This document shows, piece by piece, positions 32,129 to 40,445 of a stretch of 64,000 bases of DNA. This stretch comes from Acidobacteriota bacterium (GTDB lineage: Bacteria > Acidobacteriota > Vicinamibacteria > Vicinamibacterales > SCN-69-37), in NCBI GenBank assembly GCA_016716905.1, contig JADJUS010000003.1:186001-250000 (forward strand). The letters are read 5' to 3'. Every line of letters begins with the position of its first letter. Positions within the stretch are counted from its first letter, which is position 1. The notes under the pieces were generated by a model. The model did no database searches and had not been told where the DNA came from. It saw nothing but the letters and a program-made list of their open reading frames with translations. Position numbers and translations under genes: made by a program.

Positions 32129-33475
32129 ATGTTCAGTCGCCGGTTGACAGCGATCACGATTGTCGCCCTCTTGTGGCCCGCCGCGCCGGTGTCAGCACAG
32201 ACCAGCCTGCAGATTCCGCTGCAGTTCGACTTCCTCAATCCAGGCGCCAGAAGCCTCGCGATCGGCGGCGCCTTTGTCGCGCTGGCCGACGATGCCACGG
32301 CAGGGTTTGCGAATCCAGCTGGACTGATGGAACTCAATCGCATGCAGGTGTCCGTGGAGTTGCGCGCGCGCCGCCTCGAGTCGTTGTTTCTCGAACGCGG
32401 GCGGTTGTCGGGCGCGATCTCCAATCAACTGACCGACACCATCGCCGGGCCCGTGTTTGGCCAGAGCCGCGACCAGAGTGGCGGCCTCGGATTTATCTCG
32501 ATCGTCATGCCGTCGAGCAGCAGGAAGTGGACTGTGGCCGCCTTCCGCCACGAATTGGTCCGCGTCGATCAGGCGTTCCTCTCACAAGGCGTGTTTCAGC
32601 AGGACCCTGTCGAATTCACGTCGCGCCGCGACACGCCGCAAGAGGGCATTCGCCGCATCTCGCTCACCAACTACGGCCTGGCCGGCGCACGGCAGCTGAG
32701 CCCGCGCCTGTCGGTGGGCGCCACGCTTTCGCTGTATCACTTCGCGCTCGACTCGGAGTTCACGCGATTCGACTTTGAGGGATTCCTCGGGCCGCCGATC
32801 CTGACCACCGTGCTCGGACGGTCAACGCAGAAGGGCAGCGGTGTGTCAGTGGCGCCGGCCCTGGGTGTGCAGTTCTGCGTGAAGGCCTGCGACGACCGCA
32901 GCGGACGCTCGGCGCGATTCGGCGCGGCGTACCGCAGGGGCCCCTCGTTCAAATACGACACGCGCGACGGCCAGGACCCGGTGCGCACACAGACGTTCCG
33001 CTCACCAAGCACCCTCGCCGTGGGGGCGGCCGTGGAGATGGCGAAGCCGGGTCGCAGGCTTCTGTTTGCCACTGAAGTCACCTACATCACGTACTCGCGC
33101 CTCGAACGCGACTATGTGGTGGATCAGGCGCTCGGCAGCGGGTTGCAGGATCAGTTTTTTGTCGACAACGGCGTCGAGTACCACTTCGGCGCGCAGTACA
33201 CGTGGGAGCGTCCCTGGGTGCCGAAGTTCCGCGTGGGCATCTGGTCGGACCCGAACCACACCGTGCGGTTCCGTTCCAACGCCGCACTCGCGTTCCCCAC
33301 CGACCGTCTCAAGGAGGAACTGATGCGCACGGCGCTCTCCACGGGCGAACGTCTTACGCACCTCACCGCCGGCGTGGGACTTTCGATCAGTTCCCGGCTG
33401 GCCTGGAACCTTGGCGCAGACTTTGCACCCAGGTCCACGGTTATCTCCTCGTCGATCATCGTCAATGTGAAGTAA
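32129..33475 (+). CDS. Outer-membrane beta-barrel protein (FadL/PorV-like)
   Basis: 448 residues. A signal peptide (LTAITIVALLWPAAPVSAQ) precedes FLNPGARSLAIGGAFVALAD, then DATAGFANPAGLMELNRMQV. This N-terminal motif is shared by FadL/OmpP1 and PorV/PorQ-type barrels. The remainder alternates hydrophobic and polar residues in strand-length stretches. Its final strands end SSSIIVNVK instead of the usual aromatic last residue. FadL-type barrels transport hydrophobic molecules. PorV-like ones help type IX secretion, but nothing else here supports that system. It sits 16 bp after the TPR gene. Confidence 0.75.
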   Translation: MFSRRLTAITIVALLWPAAPVSAQTSLQIPLQFDFLNPGARSLAIGGAFVALADDATAGFANPAGLMELNRMQVSVELRARRLESLFLERGRLSGAISNQLTDTIAGPVFGQSRDQSGGLGFISIVMPSSSRKWTVAAFRHELVRVDQAFLSQGVFQQDPVEFTSRRDTPQEGIRRISLTNYGLAGARQLSPRLSVGATLSLYHFALDSEFTRFDFEGFLGPPILTTVLGRSTQKGSGVSVAPALGVQFCVKACDDRSGRSARFGAAYRRGPSFKYDTRDGQDPVRTQTFRSPSTLAVGAAVEMAKPGRRLLFATEVTYITYSRLERDYVVDQALGSGLQDQFFVDNGVEYHFGAQYTWERPWVPKFRVGIWSDPNHTVRFRSNAALAFPTDRLKEELMRTALSTGERLTHLTAGVGLSISSRLAWNLGADFAPRSTVISSSIIVNVK

Positions 33476-33506
33476 CGGGCCGGGGCACGGCCCAATGGAG
33501 TCAGTC

Positions 33507-34229
33507 ATGAAACGTCAGCAGCGAGAATGGGCCAAGTCGGGACTTCTGTGTGTGTGCGTGGCCATGGCGCTTCCCTCGTGCGGCGGTGGCGACACCACCA
33601 CGCCTACACCGACGGTTTCGTCCGTGGCTGTTTCGGGGGCCGCTCTCAACACGGTGCCCGGCCAGACGCTGCAACTGACGGCGATCGCCACGTTGTCGAA
33701 CGGCTCAACTCAGAACGTGACGAACTCGGCGACGTGGACGACGAGCAGCACGACGATTGCGAATGTCTCGACCACCGGCCTGGTGACAGGCGGGGCAGTG
33801 GGCGATGCCACGATCGGCGCACGGCACCAGAATGTGCTGGGCACACTCCTGGTCGGGATCAAATCGCTGATCGCGCGGTTCACCGTCTCGAACGCCACGG
33901 GACCTGACGTCTGCAGGATTGTCGCGGGATCGGGTGGCAACCTTGATTGCACCTTCAACGGATCCACCTCGCTCGGCAATCCGACCACGTGGGCCTGGAG
34001 CTTCGTGGTGGCCACGGCGACAGGAACGAGTGGAAACCAGAGCACGGCCACGTTTGTGCCCACTCCCGGGTGCGGGTTCTTCGCGACGAAGGCCGCTCAG
34101 ATTGGCACGACCGGTTCGGTCCAGATGATCGTGAGGCTGACCGTGAGCAAGACGGGCGGCGTCAGCGAAGAAGTGACCAACCAGAACGTGCGTCTGTTCC
34201 CGCAGTCCCAGTGCGGCTACGGCTTCTGA
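33507..34229 (+). CDS. Lipoprotein with bacterial Ig-like (Big_2) domain
   Basis: 240 residues. A lipobox-like ALPSCGGG follows a hydrophobic segment, so the protein is probably lipidated. A Big_2 domain (about 38-115) shows VSSVAVSGAALNTVPGQTLQ, ATLSNGSTQNVTNSATWTTS and IANVSTTGLVTGGAVGDATI. The C-terminal half may be a second, PKD-like sandwich with four Cys residues (PDVCRIV, LDCTFN, GCGFFA, SQCGYGF) that could form disulfides. Such lipoproteins usually act at the surface. An ATG 12 bp upstream is possible, but the MKRQQ start fits a lipoprotein signal better. Last gene of the TPR/barrel operon. Confidence 0.75.
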   Translation: MKRQQREWAKSGLLCVCVAMALPSCGGGDTTTPTPTVSSVAVSGAALNTVPGQTLQLTAIATLSNGSTQNVTNSATWTTSSTTIANVSTTGLVTGGAVGDATIGARHQNVLGTLLVGIKSLIARFTVSNATGPDVCRIVAGSGGNLDCTFNGSTSLGNPTTWAWSFVVATATGTSGNQSTATFVPTPGCGFFATKAAQIGTTGSVQMIVRLTVSKTGGVSEEVTNQNVRLFPQSQCGYGF

Positions 34230-34255
34230 TTCGCGGCGTGCAACAACAAAGGCCT

Positions 34256-34550
34256 TTTACCATGAAGGGCATGAAGCTCCATGAAGGCGCGGAGCTGGGT
34301 GCCGCCTCCGGCGGCACGCGCGATTGGAGGGAAGGCGCGAACAAGCACAGGCTGGAACCAAAACGACCTCTGAGGTAATTACCGACCACTGCCGACGGTA
34401 ATTACCTCAGAGGTCGTTTTTGCATGAGCCTGTGTTTGTGCGCGCCTTCCCTCCAATCACGCGGCCCCGGCAAAGCCGGGCCCCCAGCTCCGCGCTTTCA
34501 GATAGCGACACGCATTTCTTCATGGAACTTCATGGAACTTCATGGTGTTT
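34256..34550. repeat. Large imperfect palindrome between convergent genes
   Basis: About 295 bp arranged around a centre near 34390. Innermost arms 34360-34384 and 34396-34420 are perfectly complementary over 25 bp with an 11-bp loop. Next come GATTGGAGGGAAGGCGCG (34322-34339) and its exact complement at 34441-34458. Then GCGCGGAGCTGGG (34287-34299) pairs with 34483-34495. Outermost are CATGAAG-rich arms (34259-34286, 34518-34546). No ORF of note is inside. The right end covers the stop codon of the vWA gene. The inner stem followed by TTTTT could end transcription from both sides. Size and layout resemble a non-autonomous mobile element. Confidence 0.85.
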
Positions 34551-37041
34551 TTTTGGACGAGCGCGGGGGCGTCGTCACGACGCCCAGCTGCTGAAGTGTC
34601 TGGTCGAGATTGAACCCGGGCATCGTGAACGTGAAACTGCGAGACCCGTCCTGGGCCACCACCAGGCGCTCAGTTGATGCGGGATTGAGACCCTGATTCT
34701 CGAGGGCCACGGTGTAGGCGCCGGCTGGAATCCGTACCCCGAACGGCGTGGTCTGTGAGTGCGCGAAGTTCACGCCGGCCTCTGCCGAGGTGATCGTCAC
34801 GTTTGCCCAGGGGCGCGCGTCGATGACCACGAGCACGGACGGCGCCCACAACGTGTTGCTCAAGGCCAACGCGCCTGTCGGCAAAGAGGCGCGCACCTGG
34901 TAGATCGCGGCAGGCGTGCCGGCCTCGATCGGCACGGTCACCGGAGCGAGGCCGCTGAGCGTGATCACATCGCCTGCCGGCGAGGAGCCGCGATAGAGCC
35001 GCACGGTGTCAGGGGCGCCGTTGTCGACGAGCCGCCGAATCCGAACGGCGCCCGGCCCGCCCGCCGAGGCGTCCACGTACTCGAGCTGATACGCGTCGTC
35101 CAGATGCGCGCTGGCATTGACGAACGACCCGCTGGCCATTGCGCCCAGCACCACCAGCACGCCGGCGGCAGTGGCGAGCGCCGTCACCCGCCATCCAGGG
35201 GGCGTCCATCGGAATGCGATGGACGGCGGCTCGTCGGCCGCCTTGTCGGCGCGAACGCTGGCGCGCAGTTGCGCGGAGGGGGCGCTTCTGGCCGGTTGCC
35301 TCGCCACCATCTCGCGGATTTCCTCCCACAGAGGTCCCTGGTGGAGTGCGCGAAGTGTCTCGATCGACGCCGATGCGTCGCCGCCCTGCACGTCGGCCAG
35401 TTGCACGCGTTGCAGCGCCACGCTGGCCTGCCATCGCATATGCGCTGCCGAACCGGGCGCCGGTTCGGAATCAGCCAGCACCTTGAGCAGGTACGAGCGG
35501 ACGCGCGCTTCAAGCGCCGGCTGATGTGCGCGGACGTCGGCCAACAGGTCGCGAATCTCTTCATCGGGCAGGCGCAGTGGCTGGTTGCCGGCGGTGGCGA
35601 GTGGACCCGCCGTGCGCAGCACCGCGCTCTCCGGGATCTCGGGCGCAAAACGCTGACGCAGAAGTTCAAGCAGGTCCACCGTGGGATGTGGCACAAGGCT
35701 GGCGAGTCGGCGCAGCTGTTCGACGTGGGCGGCGGTCACCACGCGCGGTGCGCGATCCACACTCCTGAACGCGGTGCGATCATCCTGCGTCAGCTTTCGC
35801 GAGGCCTGCAGCAGCCCGCCGCGAGTCATCGCCACGGCCGGCACCGGGAGCCGCAGCAGGGCCTTGGGCCACAGCGATGGATCGGACACAGGATTCACCC
35901 ATACGCGGCGGCTCTGCTGTCGAAGGGCGTCGAGCCAGCCAAGGTCATTCCCAGACAAGCTGGCGGCCAGGCCAAGCCCGGTCCCCAGAATCATCACCGG
36001 TCCATCGTCGCGTCTGCGGAGCAGCGTCTCAAGCGGCATGGGCGGGCCATAACGACGAGTGGCGGGCCGGCTGATATCGCCGTCAAAAAACCAGCGCTCA
36101 ATGGCGATGCCCTGGCGGCTGAGGTCGTGGATCAAGCCATCAACACGGCGGGTGTGCACGGTCATGGATTGCGAGACGTCCTGCAACACCAGAATTGGCT
36201 GCAGCCGGCGGCGGGCCTTGAAGATGAGGTGCGGCCGCATGCCGGCGCGGATGGTGGCGTGCAGCGTACGCATGACGTCGAGGGTGCCGCTTCGTTGTTC
36301 GTCCCTGGCGTGGAACGACCGTCCAAGGATGGTGGCGGCCTCTTCAATGTCCGCCCGAGGCAGCCGTGTTTCAAGATCCTTGAGTTTGAAGTCGGCGTGG
36401 AAAGGACCCGGCAGCGCCGCAAGCGATGCACCCCAAGCCTCGGTGGTCCAGCGCCGTGTGGCCTCTCGCATCTGGCTCCACCAGAGGGGGAGGGCCGTGA
36501 GCGCAAACACCGCCAGGCCCATCAAAGCCAGCGCCGAGAGGTTTCGCCGGGATGGCGGCGAAGGCAAGTCAACGGCCGGTGGAGCGGCTAATGGATCCGC
36601 CACCAGTTCGACCGTCGTCGGCCTGATCGTTTCTGCGGGGTCTGTCGGCGGCCCGTCTGTGACGGTTGGGCTGACCGTAGAGTTTATAGGCGGATTCAGA
36701 ACCGTTCTGTCGACGAGCACCGCCGCGACAATCACCAGGACTGCCGCGGCCGCCCAGAGCCAACGTCGGCCGGTGTTTCCACGCGTCTCAGGCGGTGTTT
36801 CTGGCGGCTTGACTATCGTCTTCGGCGCTTCCGGGTAGAACTCGTCGAACAACCTGCGAATGGTCTCGACTTCGTCTTCGCGACGGGCGATGAGCGCTGC
36901 CAGGCTGTTGCGCAGTTCCGCGCGGTTGGTTTGATCCCAATGCTGCAGGAGCCGGCCGGCGGCCATGTATTCGTGCAGGCCGACGCCGAAGTCCTTGTCG
37001 CGCAGCGCGTCGAGGAACTCGCTGAACGGCAGTGTCTGCAT
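34540..37041 (-). CDS. Large membrane vWA protein with PEGA-like C-terminus
   Basis: 833 residues. The N-terminus PFSEFLDALRDKDFGVGLHE, then EYMAAGRLL, is CoxE/vWA-associated. Two membrane helices follow (94-111 and 168-188), with an acidic Pro/Thr linker between. A cytosolic vWA domain comes next: PILVLQDVSQSM holds an intact metal-binding DxSxS (288-292), and LARRRDDGPVMILGTG-like strands follow. A helical region leads to a third membrane helix (about 615-640), then an outer part ending in a PEGA-like fold (VLVVIDARPWANVTITSAEA, PFGVRIPAGAYTVALENQG). vWA proteins paired with MoxR ATPases act as substrate or metal-dependent adaptors. Here it follows the MoxR gene by 11 bp, in the EAD1-iSTAND operon. 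Confidence 0.8.
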   Translation of the reverse strand: MQTLPFSEFLDALRDKDFGVGLHEYMAAGRLLQHWDQTNRAELRNSLAALIARREDEVETIRRLFDEFYPEAPKTIVKPPETPPETRGNTGRRWLWAAAAVLVIVAAVLVDRTVLNPPINSTVSPTVTDGPPTDPAETIRPTTVELVADPLAAPPAVDLPSPPSRRNLSALALMGLAVFALTALPLWWSQMREATRRWTTEAWGASLAALPGPFHADFKLKDLETRLPRADIEEAATILGRSFHARDEQRSGTLDVMRTLHATIRAGMRPHLIFKARRRLQPILVLQDVSQSMTVHTRRVDGLIHDLSRQGIAIERWFFDGDISRPATRRYGPPMPLETLLRRRDDGPVMILGTGLGLAASLSGNDLGWLDALRQQSRRVWVNPVSDPSLWPKALLRLPVPAVAMTRGGLLQASRKLTQDDRTAFRSVDRAPRVVTAAHVEQLRRLASLVPHPTVDLLELLRQRFAPEIPESAVLRTAGPLATAGNQPLRLPDEEIRDLLADVRAHQPALEARVRSYLLKVLADSEPAPGSAAHMRWQASVALQRVQLADVQGGDASASIETLRALHQGPLWEEIREMVARQPARSAPSAQLRASVRADKAADEPPSIAFRWTPPGWRVTALATAAGVLVVLGAMASGSFVNASAHLDDAYQLEYVDASAGGPGAVRIRRLVDNGAPDTVRLYRGSSPAGDVITLSGLAPVTVPIEAGTPAAIYQVRASLPTGALALSNTLWAPSVLVVIDARPWANVTITSAEAGVNFAHSQTTPFGVRIPAGAYTVALENQGLNPASTERLVVAQDGSRSFTFTMPGFNLDQTLQQLGVVTTPPRSSKKTP

Positions 37042-37052
37042 CGTCTACCTAA

Positions 37053-37940
37053 CTAGCTGGTCTGACGAAACAGGCGAGCGTCAGGCTCGGTTTTGAGCAA
37101 CGCGGCCGTCGCAGGTGTCTCTCCGATGCTGCGCTCCAGCGCCTGGGCATCCACCCCGGCCGAGGCGAGCGCGCGCACCCACGCCAGCAACTCACCGGTG
37201 GCCGGACGTTTTTCCAGTCCCGGCAAATCGCGGATTTGCCCAAACCGCTTGACCGCGGCATCCAGCAGGGATTGCGAGAGGTTCAGGTGCCCCAGGCGTT
37301 GCTGCAGGATCTGCTTCAGCCGATCGGCATCCGGGAACTCGATGCGATGAAACACACATCGTCTCAGGAACGGATCGGGCAGTTGCCGTTCGCTGTTGCT
37401 CGTGATGATCACCACGGGCCGTTCGGTGGCCTTGAACACCAGGTCGAGCGCCGGCACCCGGAACTCCATCTGATCGATCTCGTTGAGCAGATCGTTGGGG
37501 AAGTCGCGCGGCGCTTTGTCCACTTCGTCAATCAGGACAAGACGACGTGTTGGCGAGCGAATGGCTTCACCCAGCGCGTTCCACTTCAGGTAGTTCTCGG
37601 GCTGGGAAGCCCGCGCGTCACCCGTTTGCGCGTGGTAGAAGCGCAGGAGGTGATCGATTTCGTAGAACGCATCGCTGGCCTGGTGGTCGCTTCTCGTGTG
37701 GAACTGCAGCACGGGGCCCAGCCCGAGTTCGGTGGCCACTGACCAGGCGAGGGTCGTCTTTCCTGTGCCGGGCTCACCGGTCACCAGCAACGGTTGCTCC
37801 ACGACCAGCGCGGTGTTGACGGCCGACACCAGCTGCGGGTCTGCCAGGTACCGGCCCTTCTCGCCTCGTGCAGATTGGGGTTGCCCTTCGGGGACGCTGC
37901 CGTCACCGGCATAACGGCGTGAAAGTGGTGCAGCGCTCAT
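37053..37940 (-). CDS. MoxR-family AAA+ ATPase
   Basis: 295 residues. Walker A is GEPGTGKT (55-62), Walker B LVLIDEVDKAPRDFPNDLLN, followed by sensor 1 IITSNSERQLPDPFLRRCVF (Asn plus the arginine-rich second region) and HRIEFPDADRLKQILQQRL. A lid domain follows. MoxR ATPases act as chaperones together with vWA proteins, in metal-centre assembly or in NTP-driven conflict systems. The gene overlaps the upstream EAD1-iSTAND-like gene by 4 bp and precedes the vWA gene by 11 bp. The three products very likely work together. Confidence 0.92.
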   Translation of the reverse strand: MSAAPLSRRYAGDGSVPEGQPQSARGEKGRYLADPQLVSAVNTALVVEQPLLVTGEPGTGKTTLAWSVATELGLGPVLQFHTRSDHQASDAFYEIDHLLRFYHAQTGDARASQPENYLKWNALGEAIRSPTRRLVLIDEVDKAPRDFPNDLLNEIDQMEFRVPALDLVFKATERPVVIITSNSERQLPDPFLRRCVFHRIEFPDADRLKQILQQRLGHLNLSQSLLDAAVKRFGQIRDLPGLEKRPATGELLAWVRALASAGVDAQALERSIGETPATAALLKTEPDARLFRQTS

Positions 37941-39022
37941 CGGATTTCCTCAACTTGTTGCCAGACGTCGTCAATCGTTTTGAAGATGACCTCGGGCACG
38001 GGGGGCACTGACTTGACCTCCTCGAGCATCCGGGCCTGTTGTTTCTGCGTGAGACCACTCCCTTGGACGAACCCGTCCAACTCCGGCGCTTCCAGGCTGT
38101 CCAGTTCCTTCAGTTCAACGATCGGCATTGAGGCGGAGAAGCCGTCTTTCAGCTGAGTGATGAGCCAGCGGGCGCTGTCTTCCGCGCCGTCGCGGGGCTG
38201 TGCGCCTCGCAGCCATGACAGGAGAGACCGCGCCGGTTCGGGTTGCCATTCGATCGGTTGCACGCACTTGAGTTTGCAGGTATTGGCGGTGTCTTTCAGT
38301 AATTCGGGCAGCCACTCGGTGTAGTACTTCACCAAATCCGGATCCCTGAACTTGGCCATGACGAGCGGGTGCAGCAGCACGAGATTCTCGAAGCTGATGC
38401 GGTCGGCGATGGTCTCTGCCAGTCTGGACACGTCCGCCAGATTCAGCGCGCGGGCCAGCGCTTCAAAGTACGCCTCGCGGCTTGCCGGGCGGCTGGGCCA
38501 GTCCACAAGCACGATGCTGCGGTCGGGTCTGGGGTCGAGCCAGAAGCGCACCCGCTCCTTGAAATGTTCCGGCGCCTGGCCACTGGCGCCGTGCACCAGG
38601 ATGGTCTGATGTTGACGCGAGGCGGCCCACACGATCACGCCGCCCCACTGGTCGCTTCGGCCACACAGCAGCGACGGGCGTTCGCCGAGCGGGTCGTCGG
38701 CAGGCGGGGCCTGATCGGGGCCTGCGGGCAGTCTGAGCCAGAGCGCGCGCAACGCAGGATTGTCGGGCTGCTGGCTCAGTGCGGCGGCGAGCAGGCTGCC
38801 GGCCCAGCGTTTCTCGAACGCGCGCGTGGCAATGTCGCGGGCATTTTCCCCCTGCGGCTTCGAGCGCGCCGTGAGATCGTCGAAGCGCTGATCGAGTGAC
38901 AGCACCAGGGCTTCAAGGGCGTTGACGGTGGGGAACGCCTCCTTGAGCGCATCAGCCAGGTCTTGAACATCGCGCGCGGCAACGATTCTCCCGTCGGAGC
39001 GGCCGTTGTTCTGCTGGGGCAC
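37937..39022 (-). CDS. EAD1-like plus inactive STAND-like (iSTAND) conflict-system protein
   Basis: 361 residues from a GTG start. Residues about 14-97 (ARDVQDLADALKEAFPTVNA, and LAAALSQQPDNPALRALW at the end) match the EAD1 domain of the trypsin protein at 28473, including the near-identical SQPDNP/QQPDNP helix. From about 116, SLLCGRSDQWGGVIVW then QTILVHGASGQAPEHFKERV resembles a STAND NTPase core, but the Walker A Gly-Lys-Ser/Thr is missing, as in iSTAND proteins. The GTG at 39022 has GGAG about 10 bp upstream; the frame runs on to 39265 opposite the S41 gene and is not credible there. First gene of the MoxR/vWA operon. Confidence 0.72.
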   Translation of the reverse strand: MPQQNNGRSDGRIVAARDVQDLADALKEAFPTVNALEALVLSLDQRFDDLTARSKPQGENARDIATRAFEKRWAGSLLAAALSQQPDNPALRALWLRLPAGPDQAPPADDPLGERPSLLCGRSDQWGGVIVWAASRQHQTILVHGASGQAPEHFKERVRFWLDPRPDRSIVLVDWPSRPASREAYFEALARALNLADVSRLAETIADRISFENLVLLHPLVMAKFRDPDLVKYYTEWLPELLKDTANTCKLKCVQPIEWQPEPARSLLSWLRGAQPRDGAEDSARWLITQLKDGFSASMPIVELKELDSLEAPELDGFVQGSGLTQKQQARMLEEVKSVPPVPEVIFKTIDDVWQQVEEIR

Positions 39023-39085
39023 GTGCCTATGCTCCACCGGCGTTCCGCAGGTGTCAAGGCTCGGATCTCGCGATAGGCTCTGGTG

Positions 39086-40402
39086 ATGAAGCTGATCCTG
39101 GCGCTGACGATTGCCGCAGGTGGTGTTGCTTGGGCCGACGTCGCACATACCCAGATCTCCGCCATGCAGTTGGCACAGGCGCGGCAGATGCTGCGGACGG
39201 TGCGCGAGGCGGTGCGCGAACGGTATTACGACCCCACGTTTGGCGGCCGCGACGTCGTGGCGCACTTCAAGACGGCTGAACAGAAGCTTGACGCCGCCGA
39301 GTCAGTCGGTCGCGCCTACGCGGTCATTGCCCAGGCGCTGGTGGACTTCGGCGATTCGCACACCTACTTTCTCCCCCCAGAGATTCCGGCCACCTTCGAG
39401 TACGGCTGGCAGATGGCCATCGTGGGTGATCGATGCCTGGTGCTGGGTGTGAAGCCCGGGAGTGATGCCGAGGCAAAGGGCCTTCGCGCCGGCGATCACA
39501 TCCTGCAGGTGGAGACGTTGCCGCCGACGCGGGCCGATCTGTGGAAGATGCGGTATTCCCTGAATCTGCTGAACCCACGGCGGCGTGTGCGCCTGATGGT
39601 CCAGACCCCCGGCGGTGCGCCGCGTCCGCTCGAGATCGAGACCAAGGTGACGCCGCGGCCCAGAGAAGTGCGCATCAACATGGAGAGCGTGATGAACGGC
39701 ATCACGTCGGATTTTGACGAGATGTCTGCCCGGCGGGTCAATCGCGTCGCCAGGGTCGGCGGGGTTGCCATCTGGCGGCTGGAAGCGTTCGACTTTCCGC
39801 CCGATCAGGTGGACCGTGAGTTCGATCCGGTGGTCAAAGGCGCCACGGACCTCATCATTGACCTTCGCGGCAATCCAGGAGGACTGGTCAAGACACTCGA
39901 GCAGTTGACGGGAAAGCTGTTTGATCGCGATGTGAAGCTCGGCGACATGAAGGGGCGCAAATCCACCAAGCCGTCGATGGCGAAGAAGCGCAAGAACCCG
40001 TTTCTGGGCCGCGTTGTGGTGCTGGTGGATTCAGAGTCGGGGTCTGCGGCCGAGATCCTGGCCAGAGTGCTGCAACTCGAGCAGCGCGCCGTCGTGATGG
40101 GGGATCGTACCGCCGGCTCCGTGATGGTGGGCGAGATGATGATGAGCGCGGTCCAGCTCATGTCGGCGTCCGATGAGCTGAGCATCCTCCCGTACGGGTT
40201 CAGCGTCACGGTCGCGGACATCATCATGAAAGACGGCCAGAGCCTCGAGCGCGTGGGTGTTGTTCCTGATGATGTGCTGGTGCCGACGCAAGAGGACCTG
40301 GCGGCAGGACGCGACCCTGTGCTGGCTCGCGCGGCGACCAGCCTTGGCGCGACACTCGACCCGGTTGCCGCAGGCAAACTGTTTCCGCTGCTCTGGAAAT
40401 AG
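39086..40402 (+). CDS. Exported S41 peptidase with PDZ domain
   Basis: 438 residues. A signal peptide (KLILALTIAAGGVAWADVAH) is followed by a helical segment (to about 110), a PDZ domain (about 115-205: VLGVKPGSDAEAKGLRAGDH) and the S41 catalytic core. The core has TDLIIDLRGNPGG, RVVVLVDSESGSAAEILARV (catalytic Ser in SGSAAE) and VMGDRTAGSVMVGE. The lysine that follows the TxGK motif in classical CtpA enzymes is replaced by Ser, so it resembles the TSP/S41B branch or an altered dyad. Function is probably periplasmic protein turnover. It is divergent from the EAD1-iSTAND gene, with 63 bp between. Confidence 0.85.
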   Translation: MKLILALTIAAGGVAWADVAHTQISAMQLAQARQMLRTVREAVRERYYDPTFGGRDVVAHFKTAEQKLDAAESVGRAYAVIAQALVDFGDSHTYFLPPEIPATFEYGWQMAIVGDRCLVLGVKPGSDAEAKGLRAGDHILQVETLPPTRADLWKMRYSLNLLNPRRRVRLMVQTPGGAPRPLEIETKVTPRPREVRINMESVMNGITSDFDEMSARRVNRVARVGGVAIWRLEAFDFPPDQVDREFDPVVKGATDLIIDLRGNPGGLVKTLEQLTGKLFDRDVKLGDMKGRKSTKPSMAKKRKNPFLGRVVVLVDSESGSAAEILARVLQLEQRAVVMGDRTAGSVMVGEMMMSAVQLMSASDELSILPYGFSVTVADIIMKDGQSLERVGVVPDDVLVPTQEDLAAGRDPVLARAATSLGATLDPVAAGKLFPLLWK

Positions 40403-40445
40403 CGCCGTTGACACGACCTCGCCGCCTTGCTGTAATCTCCGCCAC

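Noticed and set aside
32129..33475. Type IX secretion component (PorV)
   Set aside because: The barrel N-terminus is shared with FadL, and no other type IX genes or C-terminal sorting domains are visible in the window.
34256..34550. Complete insertion sequence
   Set aside because: No transposase ORF lies inside, and arms are graded rather than sharp terminal inverted repeats. It is reported as a palindrome or MITE-like element only.
35009..36591. Long plus-strand frames opposite the vWA gene (about 610 codons)
   Set aside because: They are His/Arg-rich antisense shadows of a gene with clear vWA and membrane motifs.
37053..40402. CoxDE-like or Mg-chelatase metal-insertion operon
   Set aside because: MoxR plus vWA alone would allow it, but no metalloenzyme genes adjoin, and the co-operonic EAD1-iSTAND-like protein fits conflict systems better. 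It is not excluded.
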